Source of the DNA: JAVJST01 sp040219295
GTDB lineage: Bacteria; Pseudomonadota; Alphaproteobacteria; Rhodospirillales; Casp-alpha2
Assembly: GCA_040219295.1 (NCBI GenBank)
Contig: JAVJST010000001.1
Coordinates: 248,001 to 312,000, forward strand
Length of the DNA stretch: 64,000 nt
Direction of reading: 5' to 3'
The position numbers and the translations under genes are program-made. Positions 44,827-52,769 of the stretch are shown here, piece after piece. Under the pieces are notes generated by a model. That model searched no databases, was not told the origin of the DNA, and saw only the letters and a list, made by a program, of their open reading frames with translations. Positions within the stretch are counted from its first letter, which is position 1. Each line of letters begins with the position of its first letter.

Positions 44827-44974
44827 CGCGCAGTCCAAACCCGTTGCCAAGAAGATGCCTAAGGATCACGAACGAGGGGGGCGTGGCAAGCCTCATCGAA
44901 ACGCTGGTCAAAACCACGGCACAGCGCCTACGGTTTGCTTCGGGCGATGCCGGCGCGGCCGGCTGAAGTGAAGG

Positions 44975-46174
44975 ATGGGTAACGTGTCGCCGATAGAATC
45001 AACGACTGGCTCTCGGGTCGCCGCGATCGTCGTGGCGGGCGGGCGCGGCAGCCGCGCCGGCGGCGATGTGCCCAAGCAGTACCGGACCGTCGGCGGTGTG
45101 CCGATGATCCGCCGGTCTTTTGCTGCGCTGGCCGATGCCGGAATTGGCCGCCTCGTCGCCGTCATTCATCCCGACGACAGGCCCTTGTTCGCCGCGGCCC
45201 TTGAGGGCGGCCCGAATATCGCCACCGTCGTCGACGGCGGGTCCACTCGCCGGGAATCGGCGCTCAACGGACTCAGGGCGCTGAATGACGATCCGCCGGA
45301 AATCGTCCTGATCCACGACGCGGCAAGGCCATTCGCCGACTCTGCGCTCGTTCACCGAGTCATTGATGCCCTCGCAACGAACGATGGTGCGATCCCCGCG
45401 CTGCCTGTCACGGATACGTTGAAGCGCTCCGACGACGGGTGCACGTGCCGGTCGACCGTCAGCCGCGACGGGCTGTGGCGGGCGCAGACACCCCAGGCTT
45501 TTCTTTTCCCCGCGATCCTCAAGGCGCACGAGAATGTCGACGAACGTCAGCAGACGGAATGGACGGACGACGCGCACATAGCGGAATCCGCGGGGTTGAG
45601 TGTGGCGATCGTCCAGGGATCCGAGGACAACATCAAGATCACGTCCGCCGGAGATTTTGCCCGTGCCGAGAGCCTGGCGGCGGGTTCGACGGAAACCCGG
45701 ATCGGAAGCGGTTTTGACGTTCACCGGTTCGGTGCCGGCACTTTCGTGACGCTGTGCGGCGTGGCGATACCGCACGATCATGGGTTGGCCGGCCATTCGG
45801 ATGCTGACGTCGGTTGGCACGCCCTCACCGACGCGCTGCTCGGGAGCATCGGTGCCGGCGACATCGGCAGTCATTTTCCGCCGTCAGATCCCGCGTACGC
45901 GGATGCGTCGTCCGACCGCTTTCTCCGGCACGCCGCGGCGCTTTTGCGGGAACAGGGTGGCCGCATCGTCCATGTCGACGTCACGTTGATCTGCGAGCGA
46001 CCGAAGGTCGGCCCGCGTCGCCGGGACATGGTCGAGCGGACCGCGGAGGTACTCGGTATCGAGGCCGGTCGGGTCAGTATCAAGGCGACGACGACGGAGC
46101 GACTCGGCTTCACCGGCCGCGAGGAAGGTATCGCGGCCCAGGCCGTCGCCACGGTCACGCTGCCTCTGCGTTAA
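44975..46174 (+). CDS. ispDF: Bifunctional IspD-IspF of the MEP isoprenoid pathway
   Basis: 399-aa fusion of two non-consecutive MEP-pathway enzymes. IspD (about residues 1-230, MEP cytidylyltransferase) shows VVAGGRGSRAGGDVPKQY and LIHDAARPF. IspF (about 240-399, MECDP synthase) shows GSGFDVHRFG, GHSDADVGWHALTDALLG, DIGSHFPPSDP and KATTTERLGFTGREEGIAAQAVATV. Zinc ligands and nucleotide-binding residues are intact. Such fusions are usual in alphaproteobacteria. ATG 44975 is listed; a GTG at 44984 has better spacing from AAGG. Confidence 0.95.
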   Translation: MGNVSPIESTTGSRVAAIVVAGGRGSRAGGDVPKQYRTVGGVPMIRRSFAALADAGIGRLVAVIHPDDRPLFAAALEGGPNIATVVDGGSTRRESALNGLRALNDDPPEIVLIHDAARPFADSALVHRVIDALATNDGAIPALPVTDTLKRSDDGCTCRSTVSRDGLWRAQTPQAFLFPAILKAHENVDERQQTEWTDDAHIAESAGLSVAIVQGSEDNIKITSAGDFARAESLAAGSTETRIGSGFDVHRFGAGTFVTLCGVAIPHDHGLAGHSDADVGWHALTDALLGSIGAGDIGSHFPPSDPAYADASSDRFLRHAAALLREQGGRIVHVDVTLICERPKVGPRRRDMVERTAEVLGIEAGRVSIKATTTERLGFTGREEGIAAQAVATVTLPLR

Positions 46175-46269
46175 CCATGTTCAGAAAAATTATGGTATTT
46201 TCAATGCTCTAGACCTAGGATGGTGTTCGAGACGTTAACAATTTCGCCGATCGTTCATCAGGGGGCCAC

Positions 46270-46668
46270 ATGTCCAGCGGGTCTAAACAAGCGCATCGCG
46301 ACAACGTGTATCGCCTCCCGGTCGGGAGCCAATCGCCCGGTCCATCCAGGTCTGACGTGAGACCGGGGCGCAAGGGAATCGTTCGTTCGTTCCCGAAACC
46401 GGTCGCGACAATGCCCAAGGGCGCGGAAAAACGGGTCCGGGTGCCCGGCGGCGCCCCTACGCCGCACCAGCGTCGGTGGCTCGTCCGCGGCCTTGAACAG
46501 GCCGGTGGCAAGCTGCCGCTCTTCGACGAATACGGTCAGAAGATCAGCGAACGCACAGTCAAGACCTGCCTCGATCGAGGTTGGGTTGAGCCGTGGTTCG
46601 CAAACCCGGTCAAACCGGACTGGCTGGTTTGCCGCTTGACCGAAACCGGGCGCGCCGTCCTAAGTTGA
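46270..46668 (+). CDS. Small conserved protein, possible winged-helix end
   Basis: 132-aa protein of unknown function. The N-terminal half (about 1-60) is basic and low in structure. The C-terminal half (TPHQRRWLVRGLEQAGGKLPLFDEYGQKISERTVKTCLDRGWVEPW, then LVCRLTETGRAVLS) looks like a winged-helix unit with the LTxxGR end seen in MarR-like proteins. A GGGGG-type RBS precedes the ATG. It might bind nucleic acid, but this is inference. Its neighbours are ispDF and a [2Fe-2S] protein. Confidence 0.7.
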   Translation: MSSGSKQAHRDNVYRLPVGSQSPGPSRSDVRPGRKGIVRSFPKPVATMPKGAEKRVRVPGGAPTPHQRRWLVRGLEQAGGKLPLFDEYGQKISERTVKTCLDRGWVEPWFANPVKPDWLVCRLTETGRAVLS

Positions 46669-46734
46669 AACCGCACCAGCGTGTTGCCTGCAATGGCAGA
46701 TAAATCGTTGCGTTGACGTTACGGGGTCTGGGAC

Positions 46735-47076
46735 GTGTCCGAACAAGATAGCGCAAAGCAACCGCCCTTTCTGGCTGTTTGCATCAACAACCGGTTCAGC
46801 ACCGACAAGCCGTCTTGCGGCGGGCTGGGCGGCGCCGCCATTGCCGATGCCCTGGAAGCCGGCATCCGCGAACGCAACCTGGCGATCCGACTGGAGCGAC
46901 TGGTCTGTTTCGGCGCGTGCTACAAGGGACCGAACGTCAGGATCGTGCCGGGCGGCGCGTTTCATCATCATGCGACGTTGGCCGACGTGCCGGGGATTCT
47001 CGACGAGGCAGAGGCGCGTTGCGGCCGAGCACCGGACGGCGACGCCGAGAACGTCCCGCTGGCGCCCGGTATGTAA
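46735..47076 (+). CDS. Thioredoxin-like [2Fe-2S] ferredoxin
   Basis: 113-aa thioredoxin-fold [2Fe-2S] protein like the CbiW/NuoE-type small ferredoxins. The four cluster cysteines have the right spacing: C-x11-C in AVCINNRFSTDKPSCGG, then C-x3-C in VCFGACYKGPNVRIVPGG. Start is GTG 46735. A role in a redox or cobalamin-related step is possible, but no partner is adjacent. Confidence 0.82.
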   Translation: MSEQDSAKQPPFLAVCINNRFSTDKPSCGGLGGAAIADALEAGIRERNLAIRLERLVCFGACYKGPNVRIVPGGAFHHHATLADVPGILDEAEARCGRAPDGDAENVPLAPGM

Positions 47077-47114
47077 TTTCTTATTGAACTATTTCAACAC
47101 ATTATAAGATTCTA

Positions 47115-47277
47115 TCCGGCATCGGAGCGTTTTTTTCTGTACCGTGTGACGCCAATCACAGGACTGGCCAGGGAATTGTGGCCTTATTGGTCTTGGAAGT
47201 ATTCCTGATCTCAGGATACTCCCTTCCCTCAAGAGCGCAGACTGGGGTCGGTGAGAAATCACCGACCCCTTTCTTTT
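47115..47277 (+). ncRNA. Candidate small RNA with intrinsic terminator
   Basis: TTATTG (47081-47086), 16 bp, TATAAG (47103-47108) could start a ~163-nt RNA. Within it are hairpins TGTGA/TCACA (47145-47160, extended by CC/GG), GGCCA/TGGCC (47166-47183) and AGTAT-CCTG/CAGG-ATACT (47198-47220, one bulge). A CU-rich single-stranded run, TCCCTTCCCTC (47220-47230), complementary to Shine-Dalgarno-like sequence, precedes a perfect 11-bp terminator. No protein is encoded. It is not recognisably 6S RNA. The first part could instead be the 3' end of the ferredoxin mRNA (a T7 run at 47130-47136). Confidence 0.45.
47244..47277 (+). terminator. Perfect GAAA-loop terminator
   Basis: GGGGTCGGTGA (47244-47254), loop GAAA, TCACCGACCCC (47259-47269), followed by TTTCTTTT. 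The 11-bp perfect stem and tetraloop make it one of the strongest terminators here, although it is 167 bp past the nearest stop codon. Confidence 0.9.
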
Positions 47278-47467
47278 GTCGCGTATCTCACCCCAACATC
47301 CCTTTCAGCGCAGTGCCCGGACCCGAATCGGGACGCCGATTCGCGCTCCGCACCCGTGTTGCGGCGTTGCCCGCGACCGCGCGGCAACATGAAGCCGGAA
47401 CTGCTAACGCCGCGCTGCCCTTCGATCGACGATCATGTAATTATGTTCGCTCCTGAGTAATCATCAG

Positions 47468-47485
47468 CATTACGTCCAAGTAATG
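47468..47485. promoter_or_regulatory. Inverted repeat CATTAC-N6-GTAATG
   Basis: Perfect 6-bp arms with a 6-bp spacer. Further GTAAT copies lie at 47437-47441 and 47457-47461, i.e. 20 and 23 bp apart. It could be a binding site for a dimeric regulator upstream of the symporter genes, about 350 bp from the start codon. Confidence 0.35.
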
Positions 47486-47835
47486 ATAGTGAGAAGATTA
47501 ATCCTGTATTCGATAACTAGTTCGGACAGGAAAAGTCGTTGATGCGCGCGGACTTGGCCTTTGTGCGCTGCGCGACAACGTGAACAGACTGCATCAATCA
47601 ATGTTATGTTGTTTCAATTAAAAGGAAATGCTATCGGTTACCGACTCGTGAGCTCGATGCGGTCGGCAAGACCGTAGCGTGGTTGCGGGAACAATAATGA
47701 GGACGCAGTTTGGGGCAGTCGAGGGAGTCTTCCGTGGGTTACGGGACCGTCATTGCCTCAAACTGAATAATAACATGCAACGGTTGCCGTCTTCTCGGCA
47801 GTCGCTGGTCGGAGAGAATAGGGGAAAAATTTGCT

Positions 47836-48093
47836 ATGTCTGACGCTAATCTAGCCGGACACTGGGCGAAGACGAAGAGTCTGACCTTTGTGGTTCTGGC
47901 AATATGGTTCGTGTTCTCATTCGTCGTGCACATCTTCGCAAACGAGTTGAACTCAACCACGTTCATCGGGTTCCCGCTCGGCTACTACATGGCCGCGCAG
48001 GGTTCGCTCATCGTCTTCGTGGTACTTATATGGTATCTCGCCAAACGTCAGGATGCGATCGACCGAGAATTCGGCGTCGCCGAAGACGACTGA
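47836..48093 (+). CDS. DUF4212 symporter small subunit
   Basis: 85-aa membrane protein with two transmembrane segments (about residues 15-35 and 48-70). The DUF4212 signature is present: HWAKTKSLTFVVLAIWFVFSF, ELNSTTFIGFPLGYYMAAQGSLIVFVVLIWYLAKRQD. Members are encoded directly before VC_2705-type sodium:solute symporters and probably form part of that transporter. It is 13 bp upstream of the large subunit and certainly co-transcribed. Confidence 0.92.
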   Translation: MSDANLAGHWAKTKSLTFVVLAIWFVFSFVVHIFANELNSTTFIGFPLGYYMAAQGSLIVFVVLIWYLAKRQDAIDREFGVAEDD

Positions 48094-48106
48094 GGGGGAC
48101 AGGCAC

Positions 48107-49918
48107 ATGCAAGGAAGCTTTATCGACAATCTGCCCAAGATCTACGGATTATACACGGGCGGGTTTATCGTCTTCATCATCCTGATGGCGATCCTCGAAC
48201 AGATGGGTGTCTCGGCGGAAGCCATCGGCATCATGTTCGTCGGTTTCACCATCTTGATATACGCTGGTATCGGCGTTCTGTCGCGGACCATGGAAGTCTC
48301 GGCGTATTACGTCGCCGGTCGCCAGGTTCCGGCATTGTTCAACGGCATGGCGACGGCAGCCGACTGGATGTCGGGTGCGTCGTTCGTCGCGCTCGCCGGT
48401 GGCGTATTCTTCGGCGGTCACAGCTATCTCGCGTTCGTCGTCGGCTGGACCGGCGGTTACGTGCTCGTGGCCTCGCTGATGGCGCCGTATCTGCGCAAGT
48501 TCGGCTGCTACACCGTGTTTGACTATTTCGGTACGCGTTACGGCGGCAATGCGGCGCGGCTGTGTGCGGTCATCGTTCTCGTCGTCGCTTCGTTCACCTA
48601 CGTGACGGCGCAGATCAACGCGACAGGCACGATCGCCTCACGGGCCCTCAACATCCCGTTCGAGGTCGGCGTCTGGTTCGGCCTTGCCGGTATTCTGGTG
48701 TGCTCGATGCTCGGCGGTATGCGGGCGGTTACCTGGACACAGGTGGCGCAGTACATCGTGCTGATCATCGCCTACCTGATCCCGGTGTTCTGGATGTCGT
48801 CGAAGCAGGGTTTCGGCATCATGCCGCACTTCTCCTACGGTGACGCCGTGACCCGGATCGGCGAGCTCGAACAGATGGTCGGCCTCGGTGCCGCCGCCGC
48901 AACGGATTTCGGTGGCCTCAAGGTCCTGACAACGCCGCACTTCGAAGCGGCCGGAACCGCGACCTCGAGCTGGCAGTTCATCACACTGGCCTTCTGCATG
49001 ATGGCCGGTACGGCATCCCTGCCGCACATCCTGATGCGCTACTTCACGACGCCGTCCGTCCGCGATGCGCGGACCTCGGTGGCTTGGTCGCTGTTCTTCA
49101 TCTTCCTTCTGTACTTCACGGCGCCTGCCCTGGCGACCTTCTCGAAGCTGCAGATGCTGGATCCGAGCCTGCCAACCGCGATCATCGGTCAGGCGTTCAG
49201 CGAGGTTACGTCTCTCGACTGGATCCAGAAGTGGAGCGCCGTCGGCATGCTCGCGCTACAAGACGTCAACGGTGACGGTATCCTGCAGCTCAACGAGTTT
49301 GCCATGCGGCCTGACATCGTCGTCCTTGCGACGCCGGAAATGGCCGGTCTGCCGTATGTCATCTCCGGCCTTGTCGCCGCGGGTGGTATGGCTGCCGCCA
49401 TGTCGACCGCCGATGGTCTGCTGCTTGCGATCGCCAACGCGCTGTCGCATGACCTGTACTACAAGATGATCGATCCGAACGCGGACACGAGGACCCGTCT
49501 CATCGTTGCCCGCGTGCTGCTGATCGTCATCGGTGCAGCCGGTGCGTTGGTTGCCAGCCTCAAGCTCACCGGGATTCTCGGTGCCGTTGCCTGGGCGTTC
49601 GACTTCGCCTGCTCCGGCCTGTTCTTCCCGCTGGTGCTGGGTGTCTGGTGGAAACGTGCCAACAAGCAGGGCGCCATCGCAGGCATGGTCTGCGGTTTCG
49701 TGGCCGGTACCGCCTACCTCTATGCCATCCGCTGGGGCGGCATGGATCCGTGGCTCGGCATCGACCACCTCCGGTTCGGCATGATTGGCATGCCGGTCAG
49801 CCTGATCGCGATGATCGTGGTTTCGCTGGCAACGCCGGAACCCGACGAAGAGACCCAGAAGATGGTCGACGCGACGCGGATTCCGCGGGGCGATACCATC
49901 CTCGGCGCGCAGCACTAA
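48107..49918 (+). CDS. Sodium:solute symporter, VC_2705 subfamily
   Basis: 603-aa SSS-family transporter with about 13 transmembrane segments, of the acetate/short-chain-carboxylate-like (ActP-2) group. Family features are SRTMEVSAYYVAGRQVPALFNGMATAADWMSGASF (about 59-93), NATGTIASRALNIP, ASLPHILMRYFTTP and GGMAAAMSTADGLLLAIANALSHDLY. A hydrophilic loop at 386-397 reads DVNGDGILQLNE, which fits an EF-hand Ca2+-binding loop. ATG 48107 follows a GGGGG-type RBS. The substrate is unproven. A perfect terminator follows. Confidence 0.93.
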   Translation: MQGSFIDNLPKIYGLYTGGFIVFIILMAILEQMGVSAEAIGIMFVGFTILIYAGIGVLSRTMEVSAYYVAGRQVPALFNGMATAADWMSGASFVALAGGVFFGGHSYLAFVVGWTGGYVLVASLMAPYLRKFGCYTVFDYFGTRYGGNAARLCAVIVLVVASFTYVTAQINATGTIASRALNIPFEVGVWFGLAGILVCSMLGGMRAVTWTQVAQYIVLIIAYLIPVFWMSSKQGFGIMPHFSYGDAVTRIGELEQMVGLGAAAATDFGGLKVLTTPHFEAAGTATSSWQFITLAFCMMAGTASLPHILMRYFTTPSVRDARTSVAWSLFFIFLLYFTAPALATFSKLQMLDPSLPTAIIGQAFSEVTSLDWIQKWSAVGMLALQDVNGDGILQLNEFAMRPDIVVLATPEMAGLPYVISGLVAAGGMAAAMSTADGLLLAIANALSHDLYYKMIDPNADTRTRLIVARVLLIVIGAAGALVASLKLTGILGAVAWAFDFACSGLFFPLVLGVWWKRANKQGAIAGMVCGFVAGTAYLYAIRWGGMDPWLGIDHLRFGMIGMPVSLIAMIVVSLATPEPDEETQKMVDATRIPRGDTILGAQH

Positions 49919-49941
49919 GCGCAGGGGTTTCTCACCTTTTC

Positions 49942-49978
49942 CCGGGGCGAAGCGTATGCTTCGCCCCGGTTTTCTTTT
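49942..49978 (+). terminator. Terminator after the symporter
   Basis: CCGGGGCGAAGC (49942-49953), loop GTAT, GCTTCGCCCCGG (49958-49969), then TTTTCTTTT. The 12-bp stem is perfect. It separates the symporter from the next three genes, which probably have their own promoter or depend on read-through. Confidence 0.92.
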
Positions 49979-50017
49979 GTGCTAACTAGAAACATAAACA
50001 AGAAAACAAGAGGACCC

Positions 50018-50368
50018 ATGACCGAGGCGCCCTTCTCACTCCCCATCATCGTTATCGACTACGTTCTGGGCATGATCATGTGGACGCTCATCGGCCGGTC
50101 TGCGATGTCGATCTTCCTGCCCGAGGACTCGCCGTTCTTCTTCATGAAGGCGTTCGTTAAGGGGACCAACCCGTTCCTCAGGCTCTTCGCGCCTATCACA
50201 CCGGGCTTCCTTCATCCGATCATGATTCCGCTCTATGTCGCATGGTTTTTCTACATGTTCCGGTTCTACGTCATGCCATGGCTGTTGGGATACGACGTCA
50301 TGGGCATGTTGTCGTTCCCGCTCGAAGGCGAGATCGCCCGCATGATTTACGGTATGGGCAGCCGATAG
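50018..50368 (+). CDS. Small membrane protein of unknown function
   Basis: 116-aa membrane protein with two to three hydrophobic segments (about residues 8-27, 66-90 and 93-105). The stretch KGTNPFLRLFAPITPGFLHPIMIPLYVAWFF faintly recalls the YggT pattern (TxPFLRPFRxxIP). That is a weak match and the name is not used. The ATG at 50018 has AAGAGGA upstream. It sits between the symporter terminator and a membrane-anchored exonuclease, 22 bp before it. Function unknown. Confidence 0.7.
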   Translation: MTEAPFSLPIIVIDYVLGMIMWTLIGRSAMSIFLPEDSPFFFMKAFVKGTNPFLRLFAPITPGFLHPIMIPLYVAWFFYMFRFYVMPWLLGYDVMGMLSFPLEGEIARMIYGMGSR

Positions 50369-50390
50369 GGCGGAGGAACCGGGGAAACCG

Positions 50391-51278
50391 ATGGACCACA
50401 TCGCCCGTGTCCGGACCATGAGCATTCGCCGGTTGAGCGCAGCGGCACTCGCGATCGTTGGCGCGGGCGGCGTTGCCGCCGTCGTGGCCGCCGCGGCGGT
50501 TGGCTGGATCTGGCCGGGCGCCGGGTTCACATTGCTGGCGGTGCTGACCTGGTGGCAGCTCGATCGCCTGCTCTCGGCGCGCGAACGTGACGGGCGCGCC
50601 CTGCCGGCGCGGCCGGAACTCTATGACTTCGACAAGCTGAACCCGCCAATGCACGTCGAGGAACTCGGCGGCAAGACGCTCCGGCAGATGACCTACGTCG
50701 TGTTCGATACCGAAACCACCGGTCTCAAGCCCACCGCGGGCGACGAGATCATCTCGATTGCCGGGGTCCGGGTCGTTGATGGCGAGATCGATGAGGATCG
50801 GCCATTCTCGCGGCTTGTCGATCCGGGCATGCCGATCCCGAAGGAATCGATCCGGTTTCACGGGATCACGGATGACATGGTCAAGGGCGAGGCGCCTGTC
50901 ACCGACGTCATCCGCGACTTCAAGGATTGGGTCGGTGACGCAGTGCTGGTTGCCCATAATGCCGCCTTTGACATGAAGTTTCTCAAGCTCAAGGAAGAGG
51001 CCTCGGGTGTCCGCTTCGACAATCTTGTGCTTGATACCCTGCTCCTGTCCGTGTTCGCCGATCAGGACAGCAAGAACCACTCCCTTGACGCCATGGCGGA
51101 ACGCATGGGCATCGACATCGAAGGGCGCCACACCGCACTCGGCGACAGCATCGCGACCGCCAAGGTGTTCGTGCGGTTGCTGGAAATGCTCGAGGCGCGC
51201 GGCGTCACAACCCTGCGACACGCCATCAAGGGGTCGGTCAAGGTCGAGGACATCCTCGCGCTCGACCTGGACTTCTGA
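50391..51278 (+). CDS. Membrane-anchored DnaQ-type 3'-5' exonuclease
   Basis: 295-aa protein with two N-terminal transmembrane segments (about 19-38 and 43-60) followed by a cytoplasmic DEDDh exonuclease domain. ExoI motif is YVVFDTETTGL (Asp106, Glu108), ExoII VAHNAAFDMKFL, ExoIIIepsilon HTALGDSIAT with His and Asp. The core resembles the polymerase III epsilon subunit, but membrane anchoring and the gene context argue against a replication role. DNA or RNA substrate unknown. It converges on the CBS-DUF294 gene with 3 bp between stops. Confidence 0.88.
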   Translation: MDHIARVRTMSIRRLSAAALAIVGAGGVAAVVAAAAVGWIWPGAGFTLLAVLTWWQLDRLLSARERDGRALPARPELYDFDKLNPPMHVEELGGKTLRQMTYVVFDTETTGLKPTAGDEIISIAGVRVVDGEIDEDRPFSRLVDPGMPIPKESIRFHGITDDMVKGEAPVTDVIRDFKDWVGDAVLVAHNAAFDMKFLKLKEEASGVRFDNLVLDTLLLSVFADQDSKNHSLDAMAERMGIDIEGRHTALGDSIATAKVFVRLLEMLEARGVTTLRHAIKGSVKVEDILALDLDF

Positions 51279-51281
51279 GGC

Positions 51282-52742
51282 TTAAAAGACCTCGCCGGCA
51301 AATTCGAACCGGATACGGCCGTGGAAATTCCGGATCGCCTTGAAGGCGCGCTTTAGGTCGCCGCGCTGACGCCGGGTCAATGCCTTCGGGTCGACGAAGT
51401 TGGTGACCTTGCGCCCTTCCTCGAACTCATCGATCTGGCTGTGCAGCAGGACACTCGCCGAGAGCCGATACGCGGCGACGAGTTCGTCATAGGCATCGTG
51501 CTTGAAACCGCCCTGTTCGTTGCATTTCGAGAGGCGCAACAGGGTTGATGTATCGGATATGCCAGCCCGCAAAGCCATGAGGCGGGCGCCGGAAACCACA
51601 GGCAACGTACCGTAATGCTTCAGATTGACGTAACCCCGGTACTCCGACGGATCTTTCACCGTGATGAAGCCGCCGAACCACGTCAGGGCCGGCCCATGTA
51701 CGCCGTCGCTGCTGCCGATGCCACGCAGCACCGGATCGTTCCCCGTCACCGCCGCCATGAACATTTGGCGTAGCTCCGCCGCCAATGCTCCACTGCCCCA
51801 GACGGGCGCGAAATCGCAGATGATTTCCGTGTGCCGAAGCAGGTTCGGCGTCCGCCGTTCGAACCAGAAGTCCAACTGGCGCCGCCAATCGGCAATCGGT
51901 TTGCGCCACAGCGGGTTGGTAGCCATTACGAAGCCCGTGCACAGCGGTATCCCGACCGTGTCGAGGCTTCTCGTCATGCGCTCGGCGAGTTCGATGAACC
52001 AGACGTCAATCTCTGCATGGTCATTCTCGCTGTAATCAGCCAGGACGAAACCATTGTCCTGGTCCGGGTACATCATGCTTTCGCCCCGGGCGCCCGAGCC
52101 CATGGTGATCACGTCGAAATCGACCGGCGGCGATCCGAGCCCTTCGTCCGCCATTGCGGCGATCTGCATGTCGATAATCCGCGCGTAGGTGTCGGCGTTC
52201 ATCTGGCTGATCAGTGCCTGTATCTGGTCGACGGGAAGATTTTCTTCGGCGAGCTGGCGCGCCAGTACAGCCTGGGCGATCTTGCGGGCCGTTAGCCCGT
52301 CGATCGAATCCGTCTGCGTCAATGTCTGAATCTGATCGACGGTTTCCCGCGCGCACTGAGACAACGCGTCGTGCAGGTCGAGGACGCCGGTCAGGCGGCC
52401 GTTGCCATCGACAACCGGTAGGTGCCGGCGCCCTTCCCGTTGCATGCGGGCGACTGCCGCGTAGAGGTACTCGCCCTCCGCGACCGTATCGACCGGTGCG
52501 GTCATCAGGTCGGACACCGATTCGTCGCCGGTGGCGCGCAGGGCAACACGGCGCGTGGCATCAGCCTCGGTAAAGATGCCAACCGGCCTGCCCTCATCGT
52601 CGATGATCACGACGGCTGAGGCGTGATCGGCGGTCATCTGTCCGATTACGTCCTTGACCGATCGTTCGGGCGATGTCGACAGGGTACCGCGCTTGCGGAC
52701 ATCGCTGACCCGTCGAGTAAAAACCTCTGTTCGGCTGCTCAT
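51282..52742 (-). CDS. CBS-pair/DUF294 nucleotidyltransferase-like protein
   Basis: 486-aa cytoplasmic protein. Residues about 18-135 form two CBS domains (KDVIGQMTADHASAVVIIDDEGRPVGIFTEAD, then LMTAPVDTVAEGEYLYAAVARMQREGRRHLPVVD), adenosine-nucleotide sensors. The middle is a GlnD-like nucleotidyltransferase (DUF294) with GSGARGESMMYPDQDNGF and its DxD metal site, followed by a helical DUF294-C domain to the end. Such proteins are often encoded near acetate-type symporters and DnaQ-like exonucleases. It may sense cell energy and modify a partner; no target is known. Confidence 0.9.
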   Translation of the reverse strand: MSSRTEVFTRRVSDVRKRGTLSTSPERSVKDVIGQMTADHASAVVIIDDEGRPVGIFTEADATRRVALRATGDESVSDLMTAPVDTVAEGEYLYAAVARMQREGRRHLPVVDGNGRLTGVLDLHDALSQCARETVDQIQTLTQTDSIDGLTARKIAQAVLARQLAEENLPVDQIQALISQMNADTYARIIDMQIAAMADEGLGSPPVDFDVITMGSGARGESMMYPDQDNGFVLADYSENDHAEIDVWFIELAERMTRSLDTVGIPLCTGFVMATNPLWRKPIADWRRQLDFWFERRTPNLLRHTEIICDFAPVWGSGALAAELRQMFMAAVTGNDPVLRGIGSSDGVHGPALTWFGGFITVKDPSEYRGYVNLKHYGTLPVVSGARLMALRAGISDTSTLLRLSKCNEQGGFKHDAYDELVAAYRLSASVLLHSQIDEFEEGRKVTNFVDPKALTRRQRGDLKRAFKAIRNFHGRIRFEFAGEVF

Positions 52743-52769
52743 CGTCGCCTCCAGGGCCGATGATACACG

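Larger units (their letters stand above)
47077..47835. other. 759-bp non-coding interval before the symporter operon
   Basis: No convincing coding region. The first 200 bp hold a promoter-like pair, several hairpins and a perfect terminator (candidate sRNA, listed separately). 47430-47490 has a cluster of GTAAT half-sites. 47538-47579 folds as an imperfect GC-rich hairpin (GTTG...CAAC with GCGC pairs), and CGGTC-N5-GACCG is near 47660. A weak promoter-like pair (TTGTTT at 47609, TATCGG at 47632) and the RBS at about 47815-47825 serve the DUF4212 gene. Confidence 0.7.

Noticed and set aside
43946..44917. 323-codon minus-strand frame overlapping the CcsA-like gene
   Set aside because: The alternative frame (44026-44826) has clear membrane segments and family-like His motifs; this one is Arg-rich without structure.
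47115..47277. 6S RNA as identity of the structured transcript
   Set aside because: Length would fit, but the hairpins are in series; there is no long closing stem with a central bubble joining the 5' and 3' ends.
47178..47456. 92-codon frame in the non-coding interval
   Set aside because: It runs straight through two hairpins and a perfect intrinsic terminator, and lacks an RBS.
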